Assembly: GCA_012515235.1 (NCBI GenBank)
Contig: JAAYYU010000019.1
Span: forward strand, 1-64,000
Direction: 5' to 3'
Source of the DNA: Candidatus Anammoximicrobium sp.
Lineage (GTDB): Bacteria; Planctomycetota; Planctomycetia; Pirellulales; Pirellulaceae
DNA length: 64,000 bases
Shown piece by piece: positions 10,188-20,728 of the stretch; within the stretch, counting starts at the first letter, position 1; each line of letters starts with the position of its first letter. Position numbers and translations under genes: made by a program. The notes below the pieces were generated by a model, which was not told the origin of the DNA, did no database searches, and saw only the letters and a list, made by a program, of their open reading frames with translations.

Positions 10188-13100
10188 ATGTTTCGCCGGA
10201 CAAAAAACCATCCTTGGAAAAGGTCTCAATTCCTGACGCGTCGCCACCAGCTGGAACACCTGGAGACGCGGCTGATGATGGCCCAGATGGCGTGGGACGG
10301 CGGCGGAGACGGGACGAACTGGACGCACGCACCTAATTGGTCAGGAGACACGTTGCCGGGGGCCAGCGACGATGTGACGATCGACGTGGCCACGAATCCC
10401 ACGATCCGCATTGCCAGCGGTGCCCAGTCGATTCGGAGTCTGGTCAGCAATGAAGCCCTCAATATCACGGGCGGGAGCCTGCGAGTGGCCGACACCGCCG
10501 AAGTCAACAACGCTCTTACGCTCGGCGGCGTCACGCTGTTTGGCGGAACCTGGGACGTTTCCGCGGGAATTCAGGTCACGGGCACGGGGACTTTGGACGG
10601 GACCACGGTCAACAGCAACGTCAGCGTCCAGGAGGCCACTTCATTGACGGTGAAAAACGCCGCGGCGTTGAACGGCGAGTTGACGCTGGGGGCGAATTCA
10701 AACCTGATCGCCGGGGCACAGGTCACGTTGGCGTGTCCGGCGGTGTCAACGTTGGAGAACGTCAATCTGACGGCTACGGATGGTGCGGTGATTCATTGCG
10801 ATTTTGTTCAGACGGTCATAAACGTGAATCTGGCAGCCGGCTCGGGCGGTCAGATCTTGTTTCCCGCAGCCACGAGTTACACGAGTCAGTACATCGGCAA
10901 CCGTGTCGAAGCCAGCGGCGTGGGAAGCAAGATCGGTCTGCCGGCTTTGGCAACCTTTGTGGGCGCAGAAAAAAGCACGAGCCAAACTCAGATTTGGGCG
11001 CACAACGAGGGAGAAGTGGTTCTGGCAGGACAGTTCAGCGGCAACACCACCTGGACACTCGACGCCACCGGCGGGAAATTGGATGTTGCGAACGTGACGA
11101 AATTGGCTGACGCCACGCTTAACGTGAGCGACGGAGCATCGTTGTCGTTTGAACGCGTCACGACGCTCTCCTCGGTGAATCTGAATGCTACGACGGGCGG
11201 GCAGATCCTGTTTCCCGTAGCGACCAGTTACACGAGTCAGTACATCGGCAACCGTATCGAAGCCAGCGGCGTGGGAAGCAAGATCGGTCTGCCGGCTTTG
11301 GCAACCTTTGTGGGCGCAGAAAAAAGCACGAGCCAAACTCAGATTTGGGCGCACAACGAGGGAGAAGTGGTTCTGGCAGGGCAGTTCAAAGACAGAACCG
11401 TGTGGATATTGGAGAACGCCGGGAGCGAATTCGACGTGCGTGGGGTGACCAGCCTCAGCGGCGCGTCCCTCACCGCCGCGAACGGTGCCTCCTGGCTGTT
11501 TCCGGAGGGTTGGGCTCCGGAATTGGGCGCCGGCAATTCGCTGTCCACGAGCGGCGGCGGGAGCTTCATCAATCGGGCGACGCTGGCCATTGCGGGAACG
11601 TCGCTGGCGATCAATACCGATGCGTTCACCAACGAAGGCACGCTGAATCCGCTGGCGGGCGGCGTGTTCGATTTCAACGGCAGCTTTTCCATTGATGATC
11701 CCGGCATCCTCACGTATGTTTCAACCGGTCGCATCTCGGTGGCTGGCGATCTGCTCGGCAGCACGCAGAACGCGGAGCAGTTCGCTCCGCAGGCGGAAGT
11801 TCGCTTCGACGGCGCGGGAAATGACACGAATCCGCAGCGGTGGGAAGCGATGAGCCGCGATCTGGGGCCGTTCGAAAGTGGATTCACCCGCAATTTTGCG
11901 TTTGGAACCGTGAAGCTGGCGAACAACACGTATGTCCGGCTGGTCGACGAATCCAGAAACACGGCCAGCGGCGCAGCCCCGATTGTCGACGAGGCCGTTT
12001 ACGTCGATACGCTCGACGTTCCGGCGGGAACCACGTTGGACTTGAACGGCTTGCACCTGTACGCCCGGACGCTGCAGGGTGACGGTACGATCCTCAACGG
12101 GACGGTACGGACGGACATCACCGACGACGAAATGGCCGACGTGTCGTTGCTCATTACCTGCGATTACCTTGAGCCGAACGTCGGCCAGAACGTTACTTTC
12201 ACCGTGACACTGAGCAACGCCGGCCCCAGCAAGGCCACGGAGGTTGCCGTTGCCGACCTCTTGCCGGCGGGTTTGCGTTTCGTCCGCGACACGAGTTCGC
12301 AAGGGGAGTACAACCCGACCACGGGCGTTTGGTCGGTGGGTACCGTCACCATGGGCTCCTCCGCGACTTTGCAGATCGCCGCGGAAGTCACCGGCACCGG
12401 CACGATCACCAACACCGCCGAAGTGACGGGCGCCGACCAGCCAGATCCCGACTCGACGCCCGGCAACCACGACCCCGACGAAGACGACCAAAGCAGCGTC
12501 ATCTTGGAACCACAGGTCGCCGACCTTTCGCTGGTCAAGACCTGCAATGACGGCACGCCGTTCCTGGACCAGAACGTGACTTTCACCGTGACCCTGGAGA
12601 ACGCCGGCCCCAGCGAGGCCACGGGGATCGTAGTCACCGACCTCTTGCCGGTGGCGCTGCGTTTCGTCAGCGCCACGAGTTCGCAGGGCACTCACAGCCC
12701 GGTCGCCGGCATATGGTCCGTAGGCACGGTCGCCGTCAACTCCAGCGCCACGCTGCAGATCGTCGCGACCGTTACCGGCACCGGCACCATCATCAACACG
12801 GCCGAGGTAACGGCGGCCAACCAGCACGATCCCGACTCAACGCCTAACAACCGCGAGCCCAGCGAAGACGACCAAAGCAGCGCCAAAATCGAGGTGGTGC
12901 ATTCGCACCCCTGGCGCAATCCCGCGCAGGCCGAGGATGTGAACGGCGACGGTCTGGTGACACCTCTGGACGTGCTGATCATGATCAACCGGCTCAATGC
13001 GTCCGGCCCAGGCGACTTGCCCGTCCCGCTCCCGGTCGATGTAAATCCACCACCGTACTGGGATGTCGATGGCGACGACGCGGTCAGCGCGTCGGATGTG

Positions 13101-13325
13101 TTGGCGGTCGTCAACTTCATCAACAATCACGCAGCCTCTGGGCTGGCTGCGTCGGAGGGCGAAGCGAATGCCGACGCAGGTCTGACGACGAACAGCCCCA
13201 TCGAAACGTCGCCGTTCGCGCCACAGCATCTACCATTGGCCGCCGGGCAGGCCAGCCGGGATAAAGACGCCGTCCTGGTCGATCAGGTGTTCACCGAATT
13301 GGCCGAAGGTAACCTGCATGCCTGA
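10188..13325 (+). CDS. Large secreted/surface protein with autotransporter-like repeats, two DUF11 domains and a C-terminal dockerin-like domain
   Basis: Start at ATG 10188 (ORF opens at 10113). Planctomycete-type N-terminus RRHQLEHLETRLMMA; two ~120-aa repeats NVTFTVTLxNAGPSxATxxxVxDLLP...NTAEVT; EF-hand/dockerin-like DVNGDGLVTPLDVLIMINRLN and DVDGDDAVSASDVLAVVNFIN. Confidence 0.88.
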   Translation: MFRRTKNHPWKRSQFLTRRHQLEHLETRLMMAQMAWDGGGDGTNWTHAPNWSGDTLPGASDDVTIDVATNPTIRIASGAQSIRSLVSNEALNITGGSLRVADTAEVNNALTLGGVTLFGGTWDVSAGIQVTGTGTLDGTTVNSNVSVQEATSLTVKNAAALNGELTLGANSNLIAGAQVTLACPAVSTLENVNLTATDGAVIHCDFVQTVINVNLAAGSGGQILFPAATSYTSQYIGNRVEASGVGSKIGLPALATFVGAEKSTSQTQIWAHNEGEVVLAGQFSGNTTWTLDATGGKLDVANVTKLADATLNVSDGASLSFERVTTLSSVNLNATTGGQILFPVATSYTSQYIGNRIEASGVGSKIGLPALATFVGAEKSTSQTQIWAHNEGEVVLAGQFKDRTVWILENAGSEFDVRGVTSLSGASLTAANGASWLFPEGWAPELGAGNSLSTSGGGSFINRATLAIAGTSLAINTDAFTNEGTLNPLAGGVFDFNGSFSIDDPGILTYVSTGRISVAGDLLGSTQNAEQFAPQAEVRFDGAGNDTNPQRWEAMSRDLGPFESGFTRNFAFGTVKLANNTYVRLVDESRNTASGAAPIVDEAVYVDTLDVPAGTTLDLNGLHLYARTLQGDGTILNGTVRTDITDDEMADVSLLITCDYLEPNVGQNVTFTVTLSNAGPSKATEVAVADLLPAGLRFVRDTSSQGEYNPTTGVWSVGTVTMGSSATLQIAAEVTGTGTITNTAEVTGADQPDPDSTPGNHDPDEDDQSSVILEPQVADLSLVKTCNDGTPFLDQNVTFTVTLENAGPSEATGIVVTDLLPVALRFVSATSSQGTHSPVAGIWSVGTVAVNSSATLQIVATVTGTGTIINTAEVTAANQHDPDSTPNNREPSEDDQSSAKIEVVHSHPWRNPAQAEDVNGDGLVTPLDVLIMINRLNASGPGDLPVPLPVDVNPPPYWDVDGDDAVSASDVLAVVNFINNHAASGLAASEGEANADAGLTTNSPIETSPFAPQHLPLAAGQASRDKDAVLVDQVFTELAEGNLHA
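10851..11376 (+). repeat. Internal near-identical ~175-bp direct repeat (period 351 bp) within the dockerin protein gene
   Basis: cagatcYtgtttcccg...gtggttctggcagg at about 10851-11030 and 11202-11381 differ at only a few positions (e.g. AATSYTSQYIGNRVEASG vs VATSYTSQYIGNRIEASG). Confidence 0.9.
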
Positions 13326-15477
13326 TGCGTCCTACCAGCAGTTCACTGCGTAACGAGTGGCGGTCGTCCGGCGTCCATATCAGTTCGTCGGGTGCAGCCA
13401 TCGGACGCTTTGCACGAAAATGGGCATCTCCCTTTTTTGCGGTCACCGTCAGCTTCGCGGTCCACTCGCTCAACTGAGGCAAGTTCATCTTGCGATCGCC
13501 CCGGTACCAGTCCTGGAATTCGCCGCGGCTGGCGAGCGATTTGCCGGCGTCGATCAGGGCCAACGGTTCCCGCAGAGCTTGCACGTGCCGGGAAACGGCC
13601 GGCCGGTCGCCGGCGTCCAGCGCGCTGCTGGCTTCGGCCACGTGCTCCACCCAGCGCAGCAGGCCGAGCATAATCTTGTGCTGGGCCAGGTAGTTGCTCT
13701 CGAACAACGCGCGGCTTGAGCCGTCCAGCCTGGCCGCGATCGATTCGGCCTCCGCGCCGGCTTGTTCCACCTGCGCGCGTTGGACTTGCACTCTCTTCAG
13801 CAGCCCCGCCGTCTTGCCGTCGGACTTGCCGCCGGGCTTGCCGCCCTTTTCCAGCCGCGCGGCCAGCGTCTTGGCCAGCCGGACGCCCGTGTGGACGCAT
13901 TCGCCGTCCAGCAGCGCTCGCTTGCCCGTCGCCGGGTCGGCGACGAAACTCGCGAAGTGCTTGCGGTAGGCCGCCTCGGCGGCTTTCGCCTGCGCGCCAA
14001 ATCGGGCCTCGCACCATTGGGTTAGAAACCGGTCCGGATCGAAGCTTGGGAAATCGCGCAGCATCCGCGCGCTGGCGTCGACGCCCAGCACAAACTCGCG
14101 GACGTTGGACACGTTCAGCATGGCGTAGTGCGTCGAGCCGCGTTGGATCGCCAGCTTGAAGATCTCGTGCGTCTTCTGCGGCGAGACGCCCTGGACCAGG
14201 TGCGGGCCGCTGCCCCAGAGCTGATGGTGATAATAGATGCCGTATGGCCGGCCCGGCTCGCGCGCCACGGTGTGAAAATCGCTCTGCAATTCCCACCCCG
14301 GACTGTTGTCCGAAAAGATCACCGCCACGCTCGGTGGAAACCTCAAGTGCCCCGCGGCATGCAGCGCCGCGCCTTCCATCCACAGCGTCGTCGTCGCCAG
14401 CGGCTCCGGCCGCAAGTCCGCGTTGCGGATGATTTCCCATTGCGTAGCCATCGCGTCCGAGATCAGATTGCCGCGGCCTTCGTCGGACTTCGGCACACCG
14501 GGATCGGCCAGCCAGACCGGCCGGTCGGCGATGCCGCGCAAGCCGAGTTGCCAGATGACTTGCGGAGCGAACTTTGCCCACCGACCGGCGTACTCGCGCC
14601 AGACTTCCAGGAACTTGTCCCGCTGTTGCGTGATCGCGAACGGCACCGACTGGCCGCGGTCCTTCCAGAAGTTGTCGAACCCGAACGCACTGACGCCCAG
14701 CGGCTCGACGTGGTGCATGGTGACAAACAGCCCTCGCCGCGTGGCGTCCTCGATCAGCCGCGCCTCGGCCGGATTGCGGATGTCCACAAACGACGCCGGA
14801 ATCACCACGTTGTACTGCAGCCGCAGCAGGGCCTCGAAGACGCGGGCCGAGACCGACGGCGAGACGACGCGGTGGTAGTACGGATAATCGAGCCGCCGCT
14901 GGCCCCCGTCCAGCCGGAACTCCGTGAGCAGATCCTCGTCGTTGATGAACCAGCCCCGGAAGCGGAACGTCGGCTCGTCCGCCGCCAGCTTGACGTCGTC
15001 CCACGCCAGCGTCGCCCGACGCTCCGGCGGCCGCGAGGCCCAGAAGTACATCGGGTCCACGCCCAGATAGCGCTCGATGAACGCGTACAATCCGAACATC
15101 GTCCCGCGCTCGTCGCTGCCGGCGACGATCAGCCGCGAGCCGACGTTCTCCACTCGATACGCTTCCCATTTGCCCTTCAGCCCTTCGCCGAATCCGGGGG
15201 CGAATCGCTCCAGCAACGCCGCGGACTCCGGCCGGTCCAGCGAGGCCAGCACGACGCACGCCGGGCCGCAATCCTCCCCGCGCCGCACGATGGCCGGCGT
15301 TTGGCCGGTGATTTTCCGGATATCGCTGACCAGGTCTTCCGCCGCCAGCCGCACGCATTCCGGCTCGCTGGCGGGTACGAGCACACGGGCCGTCTGCGTC
15401 GGCGAGGCTAGTTCAAATGCGGCCGGCGCGGCGGCCGGAAACGACAGGAGGGCAAGCGTGCAAGCGAGTTGCATCAT
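13291..15477 (-). CDS. Glycoside hydrolase, GH115-like (alpha-glucuronidase-type)
   Basis: GH67/115-like N-terminal domain (RLIVAGSDERGTMFGLYAFIERYLGVDPMYFW), FRFRGWFINDEDLLTEF, WQLGLRGIADRPVW; signal peptide MMQLACTLALLSFPAAAPAA. The ORF upstream of 15477 is likely not translated (it overlaps the next gene). Confidence 0.75.
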   Translation of the reverse strand: MMQLACTLALLSFPAAAPAAFELASPTQTARVLVPASEPECVRLAAEDLVSDIRKITGQTPAIVRRGEDCGPACVVLASLDRPESAALLERFAPGFGEGLKGKWEAYRVENVGSRLIVAGSDERGTMFGLYAFIERYLGVDPMYFWASRPPERRATLAWDDVKLAADEPTFRFRGWFINDEDLLTEFRLDGGQRRLDYPYYHRVVSPSVSARVFEALLRLQYNVVIPASFVDIRNPAEARLIEDATRRGLFVTMHHVEPLGVSAFGFDNFWKDRGQSVPFAITQQRDKFLEVWREYAGRWAKFAPQVIWQLGLRGIADRPVWLADPGVPKSDEGRGNLISDAMATQWEIIRNADLRPEPLATTTLWMEGAALHAAGHLRFPPSVAVIFSDNSPGWELQSDFHTVAREPGRPYGIYYHHQLWGSGPHLVQGVSPQKTHEIFKLAIQRGSTHYAMLNVSNVREFVLGVDASARMLRDFPSFDPDRFLTQWCEARFGAQAKAAEAAYRKHFASFVADPATGKRALLDGECVHTGVRLAKTLAARLEKGGKPGGKSDGKTAGLLKRVQVQRAQVEQAGAEAESIAARLDGSSRALFESNYLAQHKIMLGLLRWVEHVAEASSALDAGDRPAVSRHVQALREPLALIDAGKSLASRGEFQDWYRGDRKMNLPQLSEWTAKLTVTAKKGDAHFRAKRPMAAPDELIWTPDDRHSLRSELLVGRIRHAGYLRPIR

Positions 15478-15521
15478 CGTTTTTCGTCCTCTGGTTTTCA
15501 GAACGACAGCGTCCTTCTTCT

Positions 15522-18500
15522 TCACGGCCCCAGACACAGCAGGCGGCCGTCGCGGGTGGTGACCAGCAGGCGTCCGGCGGCGGCGGCCAAGCCGTCCCAG
15601 GCGGGCGGGGGCAGGTCCGCGCGAGACAGCGCGCGGCCGTCCTCGGTGGAGGCGGCGAGCAGGCCGCCTTGCGAGCCGGCCAGAAAGACGATGTTTCCGG
15701 CCCACACCATGCCTGCCACCGTCTGAGTCGGCGGGGCGGCCTCGAACAGTGGCACGGACCACTTGGCGTTCTTGGCCAAACGCTGGCTGCGGTAAACCTC
15801 GCCCTCGCGTTTGCTGAAATTCTGGCTCGCCGCCCAGCCGGTGATCCAGGTCGTGTCGAATGTCTCGCCGCCCGCCAGATCGAAGTCCCGCCGATACAAG
15901 GTCTTCAGGTCGTCCAGGCAACTGACCAGCGTCTGGCCGCGGAAGACGGCCAGCGGACGCATCGCAGACCGGTCGCCGCCGTGCCGCGGCTGATGGCGCG
16001 GCGCGTAGGTCCAGCAGCCGCGGTGGACGACGACCCCCAGGTCGTCGGTCCTGAGCACCGCAAACGCGTCCGCCGCTTGGCACGTCATCTCGCCGGACGA
16101 GCGGCGGAACAGCCAGCGGGACATGGCCACCGAGTCGCCTTCCAGATTCAGCAGATCGAAGTTGTCGTATTCCAGGGCGTTACAGGCGTAGAAGTTCTTC
16201 GTGGGGACCGTGTCCAGCCGCTGGACCCAACGTACCTGGCCGCTGGCACAGTCCGCCGCAAACACCAGGATGCCGCCGTCCGCCAACGGCTGGCGGCCCG
16301 CGGCAAAGTAGACCGTGTCGTCCACCGCCAGCACGCTGCCCGGCACCGGCCAGGGCGATTCGATTTGACCGTACGCCACGATCCGCTCCTCGTGCGGGGC
16401 CGCGCGCAAACGCCAAACCAGCCGGCCGTCGTCGGCCCGCAACGCATACACCCAGCCGCTCTTGGTGCCGAACAGGCACAGCCCGCGATGGATCGTGGGC
16501 GGCGTGTCGATCCGGCCGTTGGCCGTGTATCGCCAGCGCGGCTGACCGTTCTGCAGGTCCACCGCGATGACCTCGTGCGCATCGCTGCGGGCCACGTACA
16601 CCAAGCCTCCGGCGGCGACCGGCGCCGTCACCGGCCCGTGGATGAACGGATTCTCCCGCCAGTCGTCGGCGACGACGCCCGATGGCCAGTCGCCCAGTTC
16701 GGCGGACCACAGGACGCGCAACTCCGCCGACACCGCGCTGCCTGTCGCGCTGGAACGCCACGCATCGTGCCGGTAACACGGCCAGTCGTCCGCCGCCGCA
16801 GGGGGCGGAGCGTCCGGCGGGGCGACGCCCGTCTCGGGCACGAAATCGGCGGGCGACAGGTCCTGCAGTTCGGGCCCGCGCGGAGGCTGCGGAGCCAGCG
16901 CCGAGTAGCCGCGCAGCATGGGCCAGCACACGCAGTGCTTGGGCGTGACGTAGATCAGCCCGTTGGCGGGCACCCAGCCGGCGTCCCGGCCGCAAGCCGC
17001 TTTGCTGATCCGGTTCGCGTCGTACTGCCCGGTGGCCAGGTCGGTCAGATCCAACTCGCCGGCCACGTAGTATTTGCACGTCGCCACCGGCGGGAAGCAG
17101 TGGCAGAAGCCCGCCTTCCAGCTCTGTTGGACTTCGCCGGTCAGCGGATCGAGCCCGACGCATTTCAGGTGCTCCAGGATCCAGAGCGCGTCGCCGGCGA
17201 ACATGGCCCGGGCCTGCTTCATGTGCTGCTGGCCCGGCACATAGACGCGACTCCACAATTCCCGCCCGTCGTCGGCGGACCAGACGTGGATCGCGTTGCC
17301 CTCCTTGTCGTCGTTCAGCGTCGAGACTTCGAATACCAGCAGCTTCGGGTGGCACACGGTCCGGCGGACCAGGGGCAGCCACGGTTCGCCCGTCTTCTTC
17401 CAGCGCACGTTGCCGGTGGCCAGGTCCAGGCCCGTGGCCGACACGGCTTCTCCGCGGCGCACGGCGCCTTCGAGCAGAAACACCCCCTCGTCGCCGGCCA
17501 CGACGCAACGCGGCTCCGAGGCTTCGTAAGCCCACCGCAGCTGTCCAGACTCCCTGTCCACCGCGCGGATCGAACGTGCGTCCACGGCCAGCAGCGTCTG
17601 GCCGACGACCATCACGTCGGCCGGCTTGCCGGCTTCCGGATACTGGCGGAGCGGCGCACCCGTCGCCCCGTCCAGAGCCGTCACGGCGTCATCGGCGAAA
17701 ACCAGCAACTGGCCGCCCGTCGCGATGGGCCGCACGCTGCCGGGCACGCGCTGAAAGCCGAAGCCGCCCTGCGCCGGCGACGGCTTCAGGTCGCGCCGCC
17801 ACAGCCGCAACCCGTTGAAGGCGTCCCGCGTCCACACGCCGCCGTAGTAGTTCCGCCCGGCGGCGCTCACCAGACTGCTGATCTCCTGGGCCGGCCCCGC
17901 AACCCAGCGGACGCGCCGCGGCGGGCCGACCAGCGTGTCTTGCGAAACCGCGTTGCCGTCCGCCCCGTGCCGCGACTCCGGCCATTCATCCATTTCGGCG
18001 GGCCAAGGCTTTCGGGCCACGAGCCAGCCCTCGGCATCGGCCGGCGGGTTCCCGATCTCGAATCCGGCCGCGCGAAGGGCCGCGTCGGAAACACGGCCCG
18101 TCGCGGCAATCAAAACGCCCCGCGGGCACAGCACGCGAAACAGTTCGTCGGCCGGCGACGCTTCAGCCACGCCCGGGGCGACAATCAGCAGATTCACGAG
18201 ATTCTCCGTGAACGGCAGGCGGTTGCCCGCCGGCAGCAGATCGGCCGACACGGGGCCGTAGGCGTTTTCTTCCGTCAGTTGCCGGCGAAGGGCCGCGACC
18301 GCGGCGGGGTCGCCGGCCAGGATTTGCACCAGGAATCGGCCCGTCGCGGCGAGTTCGGCGGCCACGAGTTTTTCATCGCCGCCGATCTGGACCGCCAGAC
18401 CGCCCTTGATCTCGAGCGGATCGACGACCGCGCCAAGCCGCGAGCCGGGCTCTGCGGCAGAGGCGACCAGGGAGCTTGCCAAGAGGTACGCGGCCGCACA

Positions 18501-18554
18501 TGCCGCCGTCCACGAAGAGCGTCGAAACCCGATCGTCCCGTTGCGTTGGACCAT
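15522..18554 (-). CDS. PQQ-binding-like beta-propeller repeat protein, secreted
   Basis: Signal peptide (AAAYLLASSLVASAAEP); repeated WRYTANGRIDTPPTIHRGLCLFGTKSGWVYALRADDGRLVWRLRAAP-type blades. Confidence 0.82.
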   Translation of the reverse strand: MVQRNGTIGFRRSSWTAACAAAYLLASSLVASAAEPGSRLGAVVDPLEIKGGLAVQIGGDEKLVAAELAATGRFLVQILAGDPAAVAALRRQLTEENAYGPVSADLLPAGNRLPFTENLVNLLIVAPGVAEASPADELFRVLCPRGVLIAATGRVSDAALRAAGFEIGNPPADAEGWLVARKPWPAEMDEWPESRHGADGNAVSQDTLVGPPRRVRWVAGPAQEISSLVSAAGRNYYGGVWTRDAFNGLRLWRRDLKPSPAQGGFGFQRVPGSVRPIATGGQLLVFADDAVTALDGATGAPLRQYPEAGKPADVMVVGQTLLAVDARSIRAVDRESGQLRWAYEASEPRCVVAGDEGVFLLEGAVRRGEAVSATGLDLATGNVRWKKTGEPWLPLVRRTVCHPKLLVFEVSTLNDDKEGNAIHVWSADDGRELWSRVYVPGQQHMKQARAMFAGDALWILEHLKCVGLDPLTGEVQQSWKAGFCHCFPPVATCKYYVAGELDLTDLATGQYDANRISKAACGRDAGWVPANGLIYVTPKHCVCWPMLRGYSALAPQPPRGPELQDLSPADFVPETGVAPPDAPPPAAADDWPCYRHDAWRSSATGSAVSAELRVLWSAELGDWPSGVVADDWRENPFIHGPVTAPVAAGGLVYVARSDAHEVIAVDLQNGQPRWRYTANGRIDTPPTIHRGLCLFGTKSGWVYALRADDGRLVWRLRAAPHEERIVAYGQIESPWPVPGSVLAVDDTVYFAAGRQPLADGGILVFAADCASGQVRWVQRLDTVPTKNFYACNALEYDNFDLLNLEGDSVAMSRWLFRRSSGEMTCQAADAFAVLRTDDLGVVVHRGCWTYAPRHQPRHGGDRSAMRPLAVFRGQTLVSCLDDLKTLYRRDFDLAGGETFDTTWITGWAASQNFSKREGEVYRSQRLAKNAKWSVPLFEAAPPTQTVAGMVWAGNIVFLAGSQGGLLAASTEDGRALSRADLPPPAWDGLAAAAGRLLVTTRDGRLLCLGP

Positions 18555-18654
18555 GCGCAGACTCCTGCCAGGGGTTGATGTAGGCCGCCAGTATACTGTG
18601 CTGCAGCCCCCATCTCCACTACGGGCAGAGACACGGGGCCCGGCCTCGTTCCGG

Positions 18655-19932
18655 CTATCCTGTCGAGGTCACGTCCGTTTCCGGAATCCGCTTGACGGGG
18701 CCCAGCCAGAAGAACAGCGACAGGCAGGCGATCATCGCCAGACTGCCCACGACCCAGAAGACCGGCGCGTAGCCTGCCCTGTCGACGACCTTGCCGACTG
18801 CAAACGTAAACGCGGCGCCGCCCAGACTGGCCGCCATCAGCGTGGTGCCGACCGCCGAACCCATCGTCTCCGCCGGAAACACGTCGGCGTGCAGCGCCAG
18901 GATGTTGGCGCTCCACATGCCGAAGCCGAACGTGGCGACGCACACCCAGCCGATGGCCGCCGCGGGCGTCGCCGCGCCGACCACCTGCAGACCGCCCATC
19001 ATGGCCAGGGCCCCGACCAGCATCACGCTCTTGCGGGCCCGTGTGACGCTGTGCCCGCGCCCCAGCAGCGCGTCGGACACCGCGCCGCCGGCCATTTTGC
19101 CCAGGTCGACCGTCAAGTACGGAATCCAGCCATAGAAGCCGATCTCCTGCAGCGAGAACCCGCGGCCTTGACTCAGGTAGTCGGGCAGCCAGAACACGTA
19201 GAACCACCACACCGGCGTGGCCACCATCCGCGTCACCAGCAGGCCCCACAGCTGCCGCGTGCCGACGATCCGCCGAAACGGCTCGCCAAAGACGGGCGGC
19301 TTGGCTCGCACGGGTCCAAGTTCCCTCGCCGCCTTTGCACGATCCTCCGCAGACAGCCACGGGTGCTTCTCCGGCGAGTCATAGATCAACAGCCAGGCCG
19401 CCAGCCAGCCGAAGCCCGCCAGGCCCGTCACCACGAACGCCGCTCGCCAGCCGAAATTCAAGGCCAACAGGGCGACCAGCGGCGGCGCCGCCACCGCGCC
19501 CACCGCCGACCCGCTGTCGAACACGGCCATCGCCAGCGCCCGCCGGTGCTGCGGAAACCAGCACGCCACCGCCTTGGTCCCCGCCGGCCAGTTCCCCGCC
19601 TCGCTCAGGCCCAGCAGGCCCCGGAAAAGCCCCAGCGTCCACGGCCCGCGGGCCAAGGCGTGCAACACGGCGGCCAGCGACCAGGCGACGATCGACACGC
19701 CAAACCCGATCCGCGTGCCGATCCTGTCGATCCACATCCCCACCGGAATCTGTGCCAGCGCATACGCCAGCATGAACACGGTGGTGATCATCCCGTAGTC
19801 GGAGCTGCTCAACCCCAGTTCCCCGCGCAGCGTCGGCAGCAACACCGACAGCGCTTGCCGGTCCACGTAGTTGATCACCGTGGACAAAAACAACAGCGCC
19901 AGAACCAGCCCGCGCAGCGTTCCCAGTCGCAT
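18655..19932 (-). CDS. MFS transporter, hexuronate (ExuT/ACS)-like
   Basis: Hydrophobic 425 aa; STVINYVDRQALSVLLPTLRGELGLSSSDYGMI and GNWPAGTKAVACWFPQHRRALA resemble anion:cation symporter/ExuT family. Confidence 0.85.
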   Translation of the reverse strand: MRLGTLRGLVLALLFLSTVINYVDRQALSVLLPTLRGELGLSSSDYGMITTVFMLAYALAQIPVGMWIDRIGTRIGFGVSIVAWSLAAVLHALARGPWTLGLFRGLLGLSEAGNWPAGTKAVACWFPQHRRALAMAVFDSGSAVGAVAAPPLVALLALNFGWRAAFVVTGLAGFGWLAAWLLIYDSPEKHPWLSAEDRAKAARELGPVRAKPPVFGEPFRRIVGTRQLWGLLVTRMVATPVWWFYVFWLPDYLSQGRGFSLQEIGFYGWIPYLTVDLGKMAGGAVSDALLGRGHSVTRARKSVMLVGALAMMGGLQVVGAATPAAAIGWVCVATFGFGMWSANILALHADVFPAETMGSAVGTTLMAASLGGAAFTFAVGKVVDRAGYAPVFWVVGSLAMIACLSLFFWLGPVKRIPETDVTSTG

Positions 19933-20678
19933 TAGAAATAGCCGCCCTTCTCCGTGATCTCGTGAATGGTCTGGCCTTCGGCCACCCAGCCGAAGATCTT
20001 CTGCTCGTTAACGCGGATTTCTTCGGCGCGGAGCAGCACGTCGTAGGCGATGTCGCGGGGGACGCAGAGCACGCCGTCGATGTCGGCCAGGATCACGTCG
20101 CCGGGCTTGATCGTGACGTCGCCCAGCTTGATCGGCACCTGGTAGTGCGTGATCTGGCAGCGGCTGAGGCTGCCGTTGGACGTGCGATAGCGATAATACA
20201 CGGGGAAGTCCTGCGCCAGGATCTGATGCGTGTCGCGGATGCCGCCGTCGATACAGGCGGCGCGGACCTGCTTGGCCTTGGCCGTCGCCGTCATCACGCC
20301 GCCCCAGAGGGTCGCCTTTTCGTCGCGGCTGGTGTCCCACACCACAAAGGCGTCCGCGTGCATTTCGTCCAGCATCTGGGCGCGGAACGTCATCTCGCCG
20401 CGAATGACGCAGTGAGGCGAACTCTTGACGGTAAAGGCGATGCCGGCCACCGTGTCCTGGTCGCGGAGCGGCACGATGTCGTACGGCAAGGCTTGTTCGA
20501 GCAGGCAGAATTCCCGCAGCACGTCGTTGATCGCGCCGGTGTACAACTGCTCGTAGCGTTGCAGCAGTTCCGGCACCGGCACGGGAAACGGCTTGCTGGA
20601 GATGCTCTCGCGCTCGGCGATCAGCGCCTCCAGTTTCATCATCTTGGCTTCTTGCTGAAAGAGATTCTCTTGGGGCAT
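19932..20678 (-). CDS. RraA family protein (RraA / HMG aldolase-like)
   Basis: GAINDVLREF, GVMTATAKAKQVRAACIDGGIRDTHQI, KPGDVILADIDGVLCVPRD. Stop codon overlaps the MFS start (TAATG). Confidence 0.88.
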   Translation of the reverse strand: MPQENLFQQEAKMMKLEALIAERESISSKPFPVPVPELLQRYEQLYTGAINDVLREFCLLEQALPYDIVPLRDQDTVAGIAFTVKSSPHCVIRGEMTFRAQMLDEMHADAFVVWDTSRDEKATLWGGVMTATAKAKQVRAACIDGGIRDTHQILAQDFPVYYRYRTSNGSLSRCQITHYQVPIKLGDVTIKPGDVILADIDGVLCVPRDIAYDVLLRAEEIRVNEQKIFGWVAEGQTIHEITEKGGYF

Positions 20679-20728
20679 GTTGGTTTCCGTTCTCGGGGTT
20701 CAGGGGTCAAAGAGGCGGCATCCGGCCC

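Noticed and set aside
10188-13325. Cellulosome component based on dockerin motif
   Set aside because: Single dockerin-like domains are common in planctomycete secreted proteins; no cohesin is visible in the window.
15417-18578. 1053-aa plus-strand ORF
   Set aside because: Fully antisense to the PQQ-propeller gene; Arg/Gln/His/Ala-rich translation without domains, an artefact of high GC.
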